A stretch of DNA of 64,000 nt from Apostichopus japonicus (GCF_037975245.1 NC_092579.1:13438678-13502677), one strand, 5' to 3'. Positions 1 to 13,045 are shown, counted from the stretch's first letter. Notes: generated by a model from the letters alone, not told the origin. Made by a program: numbers and translations.

Positions 1-1954
1 CTCTGAGGGGTGGGGGTAGCTCCGACTCTGAGGGGTAGGAGCTGGTGGGTGATGGCTCAGTCATCATCTAAGCTCTTGGGTCGTGGGCTGTAAACTTTGC
101 AGACTCTGATGTAGAGCTAGTAGGGCTGTTGATAGACACAGCCCATCAAATACAAGGTTGTTACCCATTTAGCTGTTAAGTAGAATTACTAGTACTGTCG
201 ATTGACGAATGCCTTAAGACGAGAATAATGTCCACAACCTTTTATGCATTTTCATACAGCCAGTATTTAAGTCTCCCTTCCTTGATGTAAATTATTTTTC
301 CAAGTTATCAATTATTCAAATATTTGGATAGGAAGTCTATATGAGTTATGTTTCATCAGATACCCTTAATGTCCCTTGCCATAGTTTTTCTGCTGACTGA
401 TTCTGTAGGGGAACATGTCGACACTTAACATGGTCCAGAAAATTGTAATATTAAAGCACAGGTCAAACCAAATTTCTTTTCATCTAGCATATTTCAAACT
501 GACCATCCGGCCTGGATATTCCTATTTTGTGGGATATTCATTGTCTTATTTTGCCATGACCCATAGCAACAAACTCTTCAGCATTTGGCCAGTACATACA
601 AAAGGCATTAACATAACCTTTGTCCTTTCTATTGACCGATCGAAAAGAGCCCATTACCTGTCATGACTCTTTATGTGTTTCCAGCATTGTCCAACAATTT
701 TTTTTGTAAATGCCTTGAGTGTTGATTGAGTGTATACCCAGTTGTTACAATTTAATAGCCAAGTCACTGGCAATCGACTCTCTGAATGTTTGGTTAAGAA
801 CTCTTTTTATCTCTTTATTTGTTTACCTTGCTACTTCTTCTGCTGATAATTATTCTCATCGAGATCAGTCTTGGTAAACAACTTGGCTATCTCTTTTCTT
901 GATCGTTGTAAAATCTCAATTTGACAAATGAAAATTATTAGTCAAATATTTATCAAAGATAAACTGCATAGTTGTTAGGGTGCCAGCTTTGATGGAATTG
1001 TCTGAGTTCATTACATGGGCTTCTTTACGGGTTTTGCAAGTAATAATTCCGATCAGTCCAGAATATCCATGTATAGTAGTGTGCCTTGTTTGCCTATGTG
1101 GTGCACAACTGTTCATTACATGGCATTGTTTGAATATATAGAGGAAGTAGTGACTGTAATAAATACAGATTTTGATATTAAAGATAAAACACATCGAAGC
1201 AAAACATAATCACACCATATAAACATGTCGGGTTAAACTCTGTGGTTTTACAACTGTTGTGTTGATAAGCAGAGTGTGGATGAGCTTTCATTGCACAGAT
1301 ATCATATTTCAATAAATTCCCCTCAAGAGTTTGGTGGTTTGTTGCATCAACAGTGTCTATATATTTGTAGACGGAGGTGAAGGTTGTTGTTTAAAATACA
1401 TATAAATTGTTAGATCAGTAAAGATAAAGAAGAAATATTTGAATACGAAGGATCGTTACTACACTGTTCATACATGTACGTAAGCTGGGTTAAAACTCGA
1501 CGGCAGCTTTTCCAATGTGAGTTTGTATGTTTGAGAAACAGTGAGGATGCTATGAATGCAAAGCTATTGAAACTCATGAAGTACCTAGTTTTGTGCACTC
1601 GTAGTTGTAGTCTGTATGTAAATAGTGTTGACCCCTGCATGTTGTAAATAATTAGACAGATATTAAACAGCATTATTAACAGCATCACTTAATACGTTAT
1701 ACATTATGTAGAATTAGCGAGTAAACACTAAACAATACATACTAAGAAGGGTATCATGTTCAACTGGTACAGTACATGTTTACGTTTGAGGGTCATTTTG
1801 TCTACATCAATCAGACAGCCGGGAGAATGCACAAGGTTTTTTGTAAAGTATTTTGTACATTCCGTCAGGTGAAAATGATCAAATAAAATAAAACTGTTAG
1901 CAAACTGCTTATCCACTAGAGAGCCTGTGTAGGAGAATGTGTAAAAGTAAGTTG

Positions 1955-1995
1955 GCCTGACGTTTCGATCCTAGTAGGATCTTCTTCAAAGGCTA
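1955..1995 (-). repeat. Penelope-like/hammerhead-like repeat motif
   Basis: On the minus strand the sequence reads TTTGAAGAAG, then a short stem (ATCC TACT AGGAT), then CGAAACGTC. This order (GA-rich box, stem II, GAAAC) recalls the hammerhead ribozyme motifs carried by Penelope-like retroelements. The first core box differs from the canonical CTGATGA, so if it is related it is decayed. No reverse transcriptase frame is nearby. Confidence 0.25.
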
Positions 1996-2212
1996 AAAAA
2001 ATATAAATAAAAACAATAAAAACTAAAAAAATGAAAATGTTGCAAACAGTGCTTATTCCTCTTGTATTGCTGATTAGAGTCCCTTTATAGATGTTGTTAC
2101 ATTACCTGCTGTAAGCATTGCAATACTGTACTGTAATATAATTACTATGTGCATTGATTGGGGTAATCAGTGTAGACTACTGCATGCTTGGATAAGGTCA
2201 CCATAGGTCACT

Positions 2213-2239
2213 GATATCCAGGGACGGTCCCTGGATATC
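2213..2239. repeat. 27-bp palindrome
   Basis: Two perfect 13-base arms (GATATCCAGGGAC and its complement) flank one central base. It stands alone in unremarkable sequence. The inner CAGGGA...TCCCTG resembles the ends of the palindromic micro-insertions at 19101 and 42569. Confidence 0.7.
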
Positions 2240-3471
2240 CTATGCCATCCCCATATTAGATGTATCACAGGCAATGGCCCCCGCACCAATGTACCGTTCT
2301 TGGAATATCCCTGAATTTGTCAAAAGGCCCTGAATGAATCCAGTTTTATCTGTTTGACCAGCTTCCATCATAGTAGAGACAACAAGCACATCAGATGCGA
2401 ATTGTTCACGATTACAAACGTATATTGGTCATTCATGACAGATAAAGGCAAGCCAGATCATGGAATAATTTTATAGCCTGATATTCACACGTAATAACAT
2501 TTTTGGCACTTAGTGAAAAATAATGGTACTGTACTTCCTCTTGTTTTTGTTTTTTGCATGGGACTTTTATCTTGCACACAATACTTGTTTCTTAATGTGC
2601 TCTTTTCTTAGGCATTTGCCTATTGTTAATGTAGTTCAGGGTAACAAATTAAGCACACAGTGAGTTATTCCATGCTTCTCTTTGTTTCTTACATCAGATT
2701 CCTCAAAGCAAAGATTCCTCAAAGCTTCCTTTTACATCTCTAAAAACATCAAGCCTTCCTTTTCCAACGTCCAGTATATTCTTCTACACAACACTGTACA
2801 CCCTCGGCTTCTCACTTTGCTTTAATCCTTTTTAACAAGTCTTTACAAGTCTTAGTAAGTCCAGCTTTTTAATCCCTAGGACATCTTGAGCAGCTAATGT
2901 ATCCTAGCACAGCTTTCTGCTTCCCCTACTTGCAGACTTCACAACACCTATCATCCTTGCAACATATAACCACTAGAAAACAATGAGGTACTAAAACATT
3001 CCACGCTCACTTATAAATGTACAGTGTAGGTACCTAATGCTTGATCATTAATGTCAACATAAGGGGTTGAATATCATTACACCCAGGATTTCCTGTATAT
3101 GATATATGGACAAACTAATGAAAAGGAGTGATTTGATGTAGTGGTTTTCTTGAAGCTTATATAAAACTTAGCAAAATATTTTTACTATAGTTATCTGGAT
3201 CACTCATCAAAATTTTAAAGTTTGAAATAATGTGCATGTTTTTGGTGGCAAGATGACCCACAGGCGTGTAATAATGCCCTTGCACTAATTGCTCTAATTA
3301 TGATAAATGCATTAATTATGATTATGCACTAATTATGCACAAAATATGATAAATGCACTAATTATGATACCCTTGAAGAATGGGTGAGCACTTTTTTTAA
3401 GTTATTACTTATAGTTAAAATTATGTTGAATGATTCGATCACAACCTAACCTGTTTCTTCTCTGTCAACAG

Positions 3472-3609
3472 TTGGCTTTAGAATCAGGAGTCTTTCTGGC
3501 AACCTTTGGCTCCAAGGACATTCTCTCCTCTAGGGTTCATATTGATAACCTTACCAATGCTCATATTCTGGCCGCTGATGCACTTTGTGAACATAAAAAC
3601 CACATTTCT
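3472..3609 (+). CDS. SDR42E1: SDR42E1-like exon A
   Basis: 46 codons, phase 0 at both ends. The acceptor follows a pyrimidine tract (CTTCTCTGTCAACAG) and the donor is GTGAGT. It encodes the FATFGS-like strand and the [17 protein letters not shown] block that defines the family. Confidence 0.8.
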
Positions 3610-5412
3610 GTGAGTACTTGGTTCACACTTATAATTTTATTGGTGCCTCTCATTACTGTATATCCTGCACCGAAGGTGTTGGGCTCACAAACGCAAATCA
3701 ATAGATACTATCGTCTATATCTTTGGCATACAATTACAGAGATCTTTGTGTAGAACAAGTCCCCCCCCCCCCCCCCGTCGTCTGTTGTTCACATATCCAT
3801 TCAGGTTAAAAGTGGCAAGTTGTCATATTTGACGAACCATTTCTTTGGTATACCTGACATTGTTAATAGATATATGTCTATTATTTAGCTGTATTTGTTC
3901 GTACAAAAGCAATGAGTCATTATGTTCATAGAGTTCTTTACGCTACAGGTCTAGAGCTTTGTAGACCTTATGTACCTCCGTTTTTCCTTTCATTGTCGGA
4001 CCACGCTTTGCCTCCTACGACATTATATTTTATATCAATTAACAAATAAAGAAGTCCATACACAAGCCTTTGGAAAATATGTATTGAGAAGTGTCTGTAT
4101 CCACATATGAGTTTGCATGTTCTTACAGTCATTTAAAGTCATATACAGAGGTTGCAGCAACATGTGGGAACCCACTTGGGTCAGTCTGGTGAGGACATGG
4201 CATGTTTGCTCTTGAACTACCTTGCATTCAGATAGCTACTTTTGAGAAAATCACGTGGGCGATGGACCCTGGCTGTATGCATTTTCAAATCTATTTTCAA
4301 ATCCATTTCATCTAGCACAAATAATACAGACGATGGTGTGTTTTTTTTTTTTAATACCTCAGGCAGGTGAAGCTTACATTATCACAGATCCCAAACCTCA
4401 GAACCAATTTGTATGGATGGCTGAGTTCGTGGAGGCTATGGGTTACTCGATGCCGAGGCTTATAATACCAGTCTTTGTCGTTCTAACAATAGGTGAGGAA
4501 ACAAGTGGGCTTTTAATGAACTTACAGAGGTCACGTGACCTTTGCAATTAATCATACTCTTGTTAATCGTAACCGAATTTTAAGATCTGGACATTTTTTT
4601 TGGTGACTGTAAATAAGTCAAAAATTAGATTAAAATTTTGAAGGAATTTCATGGGATAACAGTTGCCATTTTAATATATGAACCTTCAAAGTGTATATAC
4701 TGCGCACCAGTGTGGTCGGACACATTAATTGCTACAGATCAAAAGAATATAAATATCTTGATAATTAAATCATGCTTTCATAAAGTGACCCTTTTTTGCC
4801 TGAAACTTTTGAGGTCTCTCACTACCACAGCTGCCATCCAGTTAAATACCTTGCTCACATAATTCTATGAAGATAATAATGAGTAAATATACTGGAAGAT
4901 TTCTAAAAGTCTCATCTACAGAGTGCATGGACACCTGCATAGAGGCTGTTTTGTAATGTACATACAACTGTGACAGTGTGGCCAAACAACGAATGTGTAA
5001 AACTGATACTCTGTAGGAGCCAAGGTGTTGCTGAGGACAGACAAGTGACTATTATCCCGAGTAGTTCAAATAGAAAGAATATGTAACCCATAAATATTTC
5101 AGGCTAGCATGATTTTTTTTTGTGGTGAATTTATGATGCTTTGGAAGGTTTAACCGACACCAGATGACTACCACCATACCCATCTAAGTAAGATCTTCAT
5201 TCTAAGAGAATACACTTGTTTTGTTAATATCATTCTTTCTTTCTTTCTTCTGCCTGTCTCCCCACAGCTTTTATTTGTGAGCATCTCCAGAAGTTGTTGA
5301 AACCGCTGATGGAGGTTACCCTTTTCCTCTCAAGAACAGAGGTACACAATCTTGGAAGTGATATAAATATAAATATATATATATACGTATATATATATAT
5401 ATCTATATATAT

Positions 5413-5482
<70 letters not shown>

Positions 5483-5549
5483 TTTATCAATATATATATA
5501 TATCAATATATATATCAATATATATATATCAATATATATATATATACCA

Positions 5550-5582
<33 letters not shown>

Positions 5583-5606
5583 TATCTAACTCGCTACAAT
5601 TTCAAT

Positions 5607-5657
<51 letters not shown>

Positions 5658-6067
5658 AACTCGCTACAATTTCAAATTATAAATATATAGATGCATAGAT
5701 AGATGGATGGACGGACGGATGGATGGACAAAATGAAAACTTATAGACTTATATATATATATATATATATATTTATGTATATTTGCAGTTCATTAATGTTG
5801 TAGTTCATTTCACTTGATGAAATCTTTCATTTTATTTGTCAGCTGTACCAAGTCTGCGTGACTTATCACTACAAACCGGACAAGGCTCGCAAGCAACTGG
5901 GATTCGTGGCAGTAGAGAGAGGCTTAGAAGATACCATAGAATATTATCGGGCCAGGGGACATCAACGAAAGGAAAAAGACAGTCTTGTCCCTTCCTGGGT
6001 TGTAACCATCATTATCGGGCTGCTCTTTGCGGCTGTCTTAATATCATTTCTACCCACAGCACAGTGA
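3472..6067 (+). CDS. SDR42E1: SDR42E1-like short-chain dehydrogenase, C-terminal half (last four coding exons)
   Basis: Exons 3472-3609, 4363-4492, 5268-5341 and 5843-6067 join in phase (567 bases: 188 residues plus stop). The product matches the second half of SDR family 42E members: a GVFLATFGS segment, then [17 protein letters not shown], which is the conserved HVDNLxxAHxLA block of 3-beta-HSD-type enzymes, then [23 protein letters not shown] and a membrane-spanning tail ([19 protein letters not shown]) just before the stop. Family members are extended SDRs that bind NAD(P) and are thought to oxidise steroid- or lipid-like substrates at membranes; the substrate is not established. The Rossmann and YxxxK regions lie upstream of the window, so the gene is partial only because the window cuts it. 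A likely polyadenylation signal AATAAA lies at 6361-6366. SDR42E2 or another 3-beta-HSD-like paralog is the main alternative. Confidence 0.8.
4363..4492 (+). CDS. SDR42E1: SDR42E1-like exon B
   Basis: 130 bases starting in phase 0 (GCAGGTGAAGCT) and ending in phase 1. A run of T precedes the acceptor and the donor is GTGAGG. It encodes [12 protein letters not shown] and [12 protein letters not shown], matching the AYFISDGKP and LGY-xxP segments of SDR42E proteins. Confidence 0.8.
5268..5341 (+). CDS. SDR42E1: SDR42E1-like exon C
   Basis: 74 bases. With the single carried base it makes 25 codons ending in phase 0 at FLSRTE. Its donor is GTACAC. The downstream intron (5342-5842) is filled largely by TA repeats. 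Confidence 0.75.
5362..5672. repeat. TA-rich microsatellite in an SDR42E1 intron
   Basis: Several hundred bases of TA dinucleotides, interrupted by ATCAATATA variants and by two copies of a CTCGCTACAATTTCAA spacer (about 5592 and 5661). Open frames rich in I and Y across it are artefacts of the repeat. Confidence 0.9.
5687..5729. repeat. GATG/GACG tetranucleotide microsatellite
   Basis: A short run of GATA, GATG and GACG tetramers directly after the TA tract. A further pure TA run follows at about 5750-5770. Confidence 0.75.
5843..6067 (+). CDS. SDR42E1: SDR42E1-like terminal exon
   Basis: 74 codons plus TGA. It encodes [18 protein letters not shown] (the family's substrate-lobe end), an IEYYRARG helix, a basic linker (RKEKD) and a single C-terminal transmembrane segment. 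The acceptor is TTTATTTGTCAG. Confidence 0.8.
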   Translation: MYQVCVTYHYKPDKARKQLGFVAVERGLEDTIEYYRARGHQRKEKDSLVPSWVVTIIIGLLFAAVLISFLPTAQ

Positions 6068-6360
6068 AAAGCACTTGTAGGGCTTATATAAATATACAAT
6101 GTAATGCAAGCTTTCTAGATACACCTAAATATGGCCCGACCGCCCTCCAGGAAGAGAAATACTGTAAATGTTGATTGAATGTGCTTTCAAATATAAATGC
6201 ATTCAAATATCATGTGATTTACATTACAGGGTCTTTTATGAACTGAAGTTTATCATGCACATAAATTCTTTCTCTTTATCAAAAATAATGGTATGCTTTT
6301 TAATTTTTTCTTTTCTCTAGTATCGTTAATTTCTTCTGCTCCCAAATATTTCAGCAATAT

Positions 6361-6366
6361 AATAAA
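6361..6366 (+). terminator. Candidate polyadenylation signal of the SDR42E1-like gene
   Basis: AATAAA about 294 bases after the stop codon, followed by a GTT-rich stretch. It is a clean canonical hexamer downstream of the TGA in the expected strand. Confidence 0.4.
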
Positions 6367-7090
6367 GTAAGTTATTTGCTAACTAACGGTTTTTTGAGGT
6401 TCACCATCTGTACTCCAGTTTTGGACGATTACTCACAGGACTTTGATGAGGCTTTTTTTAATAAACGATTGTTCTTCTTCAAACTCCGGAGCTGCGTATA
6501 TTTATCGTGCTGGAATGACAATACCTTGAATATTACTCACAAAACTAGATTAAATGTAAAGTTTAAAGCTGAATACATTGCATATGTCATAAATTTCCTC
6601 AGGTATCCAGTGCTCTTTTGTAAACATTGAAGCGACTTTTTCGTTTGTAAATTGTGACTTTTTAGACGGTACGCGGGAAAAACGATCAATGAAATTGGGC
6701 ATAAATAAACAGCAAATGTTTGTTATTATTAAAAGGAAGGAAAAATGCCACATTCTATGAAAATTTGTGGTATGCAATTTTTATGTAGTGGACTTAACCC
6801 TCAATTATGGAGAGCAACTGGCTGTAACCACGGTGATGTCGTAATTAGATTAAGGGGGTGTACAGTTATAATATTTAGAGGACTTATCCCAGGATGGCAG
6901 AAATCCAGTTACAAATCCAACAAAACGCAATATGTAGAATTAAAAAAAAACAACTTGTTAATTACCCTGCCCAAAATACAAGCACATTACATATTTTTTC
7001 CCTTCATATTCAGAGTGCCATCAAGAATGCCATCCACATTTTAATGAGTGATTTATTTTTTTTGGCGTATTGACAAAAGACAATAGAAAT

Positions 7091-7218
7091 GCCTTTATTC
7101 TACCACAAAGGGTTAAAACCTTTTGTGGTAGAATAAAGGCAAAAGACAATAGAATATTGGCAAAAGACAATAGAAATGCCTCTATTCTACCACAAAGGGT
7201 AAAAACCCTTTGTCATAG
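7091..7218. repeat. Inverted repeat plus a diverged second copy
   Basis: GCCTTTATTCTACCACAAAG at 7091 pairs with its near-complement ending at 7140 around a short AAAA loop. The left arm is then repeated at about 7170-7200 (GCCTCTATTCTACC...), again followed by a partial complement. The unit AAAGACAATAGAA separates the copies. Confidence 0.75.
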
Positions 7219-9243
7219 ATTTTGTCTTGTTCTCACTCTTGACATGTAGTAAGTAAACCGCCTAAATGTTTTCACTTTATTTATACTACTTTGATTACAT
7301 TTGAAGACAAAGCATCATACCTTTCCATTTACCAATAATAAGGAGCAAAAAAGTATATCTTAATTAAACTGAAAGTATTATTCTCCAACGTTCGTTTCAG
7401 TTGCTGGATAAATATCGCTGCATCGTTTTAATTATTTAAAAATTTTCAGTGAACCTGGAGTATTCTATGTTCACTGTAGGTGGTATGCATCAGGCATCAT
7501 GAGGCTGATAGAGGAATTTTAATTGACAGTGTTGTGTTAGCTGTTGTATAGTAGATTATATGTTGAGAATTTTTTTTTACCAGTTTGTTTTCAAAATTAA
7601 TTTTAATGTGGTAATGTGGTGCATTGTTTCATTTCATTTTTATTACATGACCACTCGGGTTGTTGTTACTGGTGGCATTAGTAATCTATTGCAATACTTC
7701 TATTGACCATGTAAGCATCTTTCTCCTTAATACTTCTATGAACTATTTAATAGTGAGAGGTATTTTCTTCTGTTTTAACGTTTTTTTATACATCGTCTAT
7801 ACTACAGCTTATCATTGAAATGCATTTACCAATTATATCAAAATGATCGTTTGATTAAATCCGTGGGATTTAGAAAAATTCTGAAAGTCCGTAAATAAAT
7901 AATAACATATCTAACTGTAGGTGTGCTTCTAGGGAGGGCCTTTAGAGCCAAAAGGAAAGTGAGCAAATTCTAGAAATCATTTCTTTGTTGAAAATGCTAT
8001 TTATTTATTCCATATGAGAGTAATTTTAATAATTTTGGTAAGCTCTCCATTGTATCATATCTTGCTTGCTTTGCTCAATATAATTTAAAGCTACTTGGTG
8101 GCCTAGTCAAATATCTGTTATATAGAATTAATAGATATGACAAAAAGGTATTAAATGAGGAAGTTTTATAAGTTTCTTTGGGAATGTATGGATTGTGTGT
8201 AAAATCTCAGTGATTGAAAATATTTTCGAGATATTTTGTACATTTTCTTTCATGGGTTTTGTTCTGTTTCTCAAACCAGTAAGTGTCAACTGTGTGAAAG
8301 GTGGGTGGGTTTCACACGTGTGTGGATCATCATGAATGATACTCTAGTATGAAGATAATTCATGCATATGTCAATGTTGTAATGTGTACATTAACTCCTG
8401 TAACAGTTGAGTGATATGCAAGAATTCATTAAAACAGGGTATGAAGAAATACTTGCAATAGATTTGATGCAACATTTAAGAAATCTAAAGATGTTATTAA
8501 AGTTAAAAGGAGACCAAAATTTTACTCATGACTTTAAAGGCTGAATTTTGTTTATGAGGAGGCTGGAGAAAGGCTTTAATCTGAGGCTGTTTTGTGGTTT
8601 CCTAAAAGCAATTGTGATTATACATGTCTTGAATTGCAACAAACCTGTGCTTTCAGGGTGTTGTCTTGTGTTGTCGTATATTGGACTTAATACGTATCTT
8701 GTCTTTTGTATTTTAATTGTTACTGAATACAGTTTGAGGTTAGAGCTGGATAATAAAAATTAGGAAACATATCTTGATTTTGCAAAATAGAATAGTCTAG
8801 GAGGCATAAGTCCAGCTTGGTCAAGTATAAGTTGTGAAAAGTTTGAGTTTAGTGCATCAATTTGACAGGAAAACGGACAAATCTGTTTTTGACAAACTCA
8901 ACAAGTTGAACAACTTCCCGCTTCTCAGAATTTAAATACTTTGTGATTAAAATCGACATAAGAAATATTCTCGTATAAGCTATACAGAGTAGATATCTTG
9001 ACTGTTATGTTAATCACAGTCATTGGTTGTAGTGTCTACATAATTTAATTACTCCATGTTTTGATTAATATTCTGTTGTTCCAAGTAGTTATCACTGATG
9101 TAGGGAAATGGTTCTTGTGACTATTTTTCCACAGAAGAGACTGACTTTTAAATCAAGCTGCATGTGGGTGACCTTGTTTGTCATAGCTAAGGGTAGGCAA
9201 AAAAAACAAAATTATCCCAGGCAGGGGCTTTAAGCTTTGATTC

Positions 9244-9829
9244 CAGTGGTGTTGCCAGACATTTCAACCTTGGGGGGGGGGCACAGGGAGGGTACAGCAC
9301 TTAATTAGGGGGGCACAATGTTTAGTTGTGAATGCCGTACTGGGGGAGAGGGCCTTTGAGAATTTTTTGATTAACTATGGGTCCTTAGATGCAATCTGGT
9401 GCTATATTTTGCAACCCGAAGTAACTTTATGTTCAAGAAGTTTCTGGCTTAGTCTGTCCGATATTTATAGTTTTAATTGAGTTAGAAAAAAAGCTATACA
9501 AAAAATGGAAATAAACCCTATTGCTTTGATAATGTTTTTAAATAAGAGTGTTGAAAATTGTAACTTAAAGTTCATGCAAGGTAGTAGAGAAGTTTAAGCA
9601 CTAGCAATTCACGCCGGGGCCTCTGTGACCTTGTTAGTGAGAAAATAACTGGTTATTGTGATAGTTGGTGGAGAGAAGTTTGAAAGATGAACGTAATATG
9701 TTTTATCCTTTGTAAAAAGGTTTTGTTTGAGTATTTTTTTTTTTTTAACACTACAAATCGCATCTGGGGGGGCACAATTTTCTTGGGAGGGCACATGCCC
9801 CATCAAGCCACCCCTTGACAACGCCACTG
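9244..9829. mobile_element. 586-bp MITE with CAGTGGYGTTG termini
   Basis: The left end CAGTGGTGTTGCCAGAC and the complement of the right end CAGTGGCGTTGTCAAGG form imperfect terminal inverted repeats. A 6-base direct repeat TGATTC abuts both ends, consistent with a target-site duplication. The interior has G-runs near both ends and no transposase frame, so this is a non-autonomous DNA transposon. Confidence 0.7.
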
Positions 9830-11376
9830 TGATTCAAACAGAGTATGTTTACTGTATGTACCATGCATGGGTATGTACCATTCATGGGTTCCTTCAAATA
9901 TAAATTTAAGTCAACAAAATGTAGTGTTTATGAAATACATATTTAGCTAAGAGAAATTGTCATTGGTTTGGTATTGCATATTATATTATCGTCTGTATTT
10001 ATTCATAATGTATATCATATGTTACAGTTTGAGTGTTTTGCATGGGATGTGGCAGTAAATTTAACAGGTGGAGCATCTGATGACCGGGTTATACCCGTGA
10101 AGATGCTGTTATTAATACTTGGTTAGATCCGATGTCAATAAAGATCAATTTGAGTGCAGTGAATATCTGAAAAATTGTTCAAATTGATTTCTCTCTATTG
10201 CTTATATATTATGGCTCTGGTGTTGGTTAATGTCCCCTTATATACAAATATATACGTAGCATATTATTAGGAACAAGATTATATGACCAACATTATGGAA
10301 TGTATTTATCTTTTTTCTTGTTGTCTGCAACCATATAGTAACAATTGAATATTATTTCTTGAATGTCTTTAATTCGATGGTGAAAGAAGAACTATCATCG
10401 TAGCATCTCTTGACCAGCTCGTATCTGTGAAGATGCTGTCGTTGTGTAGGACTGTACATTTGCCAAGAATGTTGTATAAATCGATATGAATGTGGTGAAA
10501 ATATAACATGAAATGTGATATGTTTGTATTTCGTGTGTGTGCCTTCATTTCTTAGTTGTCAGCATATACTGCCATGTCGGAGAGTTGATGCAACCCAAAT
10601 TTACTGTAGTTTAATCGTTTTCATGTTTCAAGACCTTCCCTTGTAAAAGTCAGCAGTATTGACTCTTTAGGGTACTAAAATTGCTTCAAGTTGTCAACAG
10701 TATCTTCTGTAAGGTTTTGACCTCAATAATTATGCACATACATTGAGGTGTGTTTCCATCATACAATCACATATCTCAGAGAGGTAAAAAAAAAAAAACC
10801 TTTTTCAGTTTTAATTACGAGAATGAGAGACCAATATTAGCATATTTGGGTGCAGTAATGATGACCTTTCAAACCTTGGTTAGTATCACAACACTTGACA
10901 GAGGTATTGACCATAATTTTACACATTTATGTTGTAAGTGCTCTGGAGAAAAATTGAAAACTGTCATAGTTGTTGGAAAGAGTATGCTAATGTTTGAGGG
11001 AGTTACTCAGTATAAGAGAGTCTTAAATAATCCCTAAGATTTGACCATGTGATTAGGGAACACGCCCTATTATTTCCACTTTGTCCTGATGGGGTGTGGT
11101 TCAAGCTTGGTCCTCGATAAATGTGTCGCAGCTTGTTCAATATTTAATATCCTTTTCTCCAAAGCTTTGGGTACAGCATTTGCAATGCCTACTTGCCTAC
11201 TTGAAAATAGACATTGTAATAAATAAATAAGAAAAGTATTAAAGATTCAAGCAAACAGTATGTGGCTTTATGATGTCAAAGTTAGACTTGCTCAAGTCTT
11301 CAACCTTGTGTGTGGAAGAACATTTAAGATGTCTCCCAAATGGAATATGATTTTTGTTTAGCGGTGTGGTGAAGTA

Positions 11377-11592
11377 TGGTGGCTTAATAGGGACATAGCA
11401 AATTAAAAAATTGTGATAAAAAGTCTAAATTTTGACTTTTTAAGTCAACATTTTTAGATGAAAAGGCAAAATTTGAGATAAAAAGTCAAAATTTTGACAT
11501 AAGAGGTAAAAAAAAGTCTAAAATTTGTATATAAAATGTCAAAATTTTGAGATTTGGGGAGATTTTTCCCCTATGTCCCTATTTAGCCACTG
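11377..11592. mobile_element. 216-bp MITE, Tc1/mariner-like (TA target)
   Basis: The ends GGTGGCTTAATAGGGACATA and the complementary CTATGTCCCTATTTAGCCAC form about 21-bp inverted repeats with one mismatch in the core. TA dinucleotides flank both ends (11375-11376 and 11593-11594). The interior is a short array of AAAGTCAAAATTTTGA-like repeats. No coding capacity. Confidence 0.75.
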
Positions 11593-11882
11593 TAGTTAAG
11601 TGATCAATCCAACATATCCCTATCATATAGACCGTTGATGATGGTTCTGGATCTCTTCTACTTTGATTAGATCGTATCCCAATTGCAAAACGAAAAATGG
11701 ATATTCAAAGCTGATGAACTTTATGAAGAGCATCTCTGTTTCAAGACTCAAAAGTTTTATTTTCCTACTTTCAGGAACAGAAAAAAGGGAATACGTGAAA
11801 TTTCTGAATAGTAAGCTGACTAGTTCTAAACAAGCAGAGTGTGTACAAATATATAGTCTTAGTCAGTACTGTTTTCCAGAGT

Positions 11883-12190
11883 GATGCAAGAGAAATAGCT
11901 AACAAAATAACATTCTTATTTTTCTCTAAGAATAATTAATTCGATGTAAAAAAGTGAACAGAAATTTTACTTGGTTATCACACCTCCGCATAAAATTACT
12001 TGTTATGATGATCGGAAAGATACTGCAAATACCATAGTGATGCAAGAGAAATGGCTAACATAATACTTATTCTTCTCTAACAATAAATAATTACATGTAA
12101 GAAAGTGGACAGAAATTTTACTTCGATATCACACCCATAAACACACCATATAATTACTTGTAATGATGGTCGGAAAGATATTGCGATTAC
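11883..12190. repeat. Two-copy tandem duplication, ~156-bp unit
   Basis: The segment beginning TGCAAGAGAAATAGCTAACA at 11885 recurs from 12041 with scattered substitutions, including the shared blocks ACAGAAATTTTACTT and GGTCGGAAAGATA-like. Confidence 0.8.
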
Positions 12191-12776
12191 AATAAAAGCA
12201 AATTTCGTAGAACTACTTTATACAAAGGCATTTTGGTCATACGCAAAATTAATGACAATGTAATGTTTGCTTTCGATTTAAAAGTCATTCTCAAAAGAAA
12301 TGGGAATATTCAGTGGACAATTTCACGTAATTTTCATATTTCCCTTCCATTTCTCATAAAATATCAAACATGCACTTACGTTTTATTATTTGCAAGAGAC
12401 ACTTTTTTTTATTTAACCTCGATATGTGATACGTTTATAATCTTTGCTTTAATAGTTGTTAATAGTTGTATATCGAAAAATTTCATGAAAATGCAACTTT
12501 TGGTTTATAGGAATATTATTTTGCTTTGTGGACAGATGATTTAAAGTAGTACAAACAGAAACATTTACAGTTCATTTGCCTCAATGACATTTACTCAATC
12601 TGTTGTTGCCAGATGCAAAATCACAAAAATGTCACCAGATTTGAATGAAAATGAAAGAACACAGCATATATTTGCGATACAACATGCTATCACGGTGTGA
12701 TATTTATGACCGAAGAAGCAGAAATATTTCCAGCAAGTTAAGCTTATAAAGCAATAGACTTCATCCCCCAGATTAT

Positions 12777-13045
12777 CTCTTTGAATTATTCCCACTGCTG
12801 TAAATCTTCACTCAAAGTGCAGACTTGCTTTGATGTAAGAGGTGGCAGCCATTTTGTATGTAACACTATCCACCAGATTATTAAATAAACTACATTAAAT
12901 GTAGACAAATCTCTTGAATTATTCCCACTGCTGTAATCTTCACTCAAAGTGCAGACTTGCATTGATGTAAGAAGGTGGCAGCCATTTTGTATGTAACACT
13001 ATCCACCAGATTATTAAATAAACTACATTAAACATAGACAATTCT
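12777..13045. repeat. Two-copy tandem duplication, ~132-bp unit
   Basis: CTCTTTGAATTATTCCCACT at 12777 recurs at about 12911 and is followed in both copies by GTGCAGACTTGC, GGTGGCAGCCATTTTG and CCACCAGATTATTAAATAAA. The copies differ by a few substitutions and single-base indels, so the duplication is fairly recent. Confidence 0.85.

Larger units (their letters stand above)
1..3471. other. Intergenic or intronic DNA upstream of the first visible SDR42E1 exon
   Basis: No exon is recognisable here. The glycine-rich Rossmann motif and the catalytic YxxxK expected in the N-terminal half of an extended SDR were not found, so the 5' exons of the downstream gene probably lie before the window. The open frames present are short and resemble no family. 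Two small structured sites inside this stretch are listed separately. Confidence 0.5.

Noticed and set aside
5230-5690. I/Y-rich frames in the TA tract
   Set aside because: Pure microsatellite translation inside an SDR42E1 intron.
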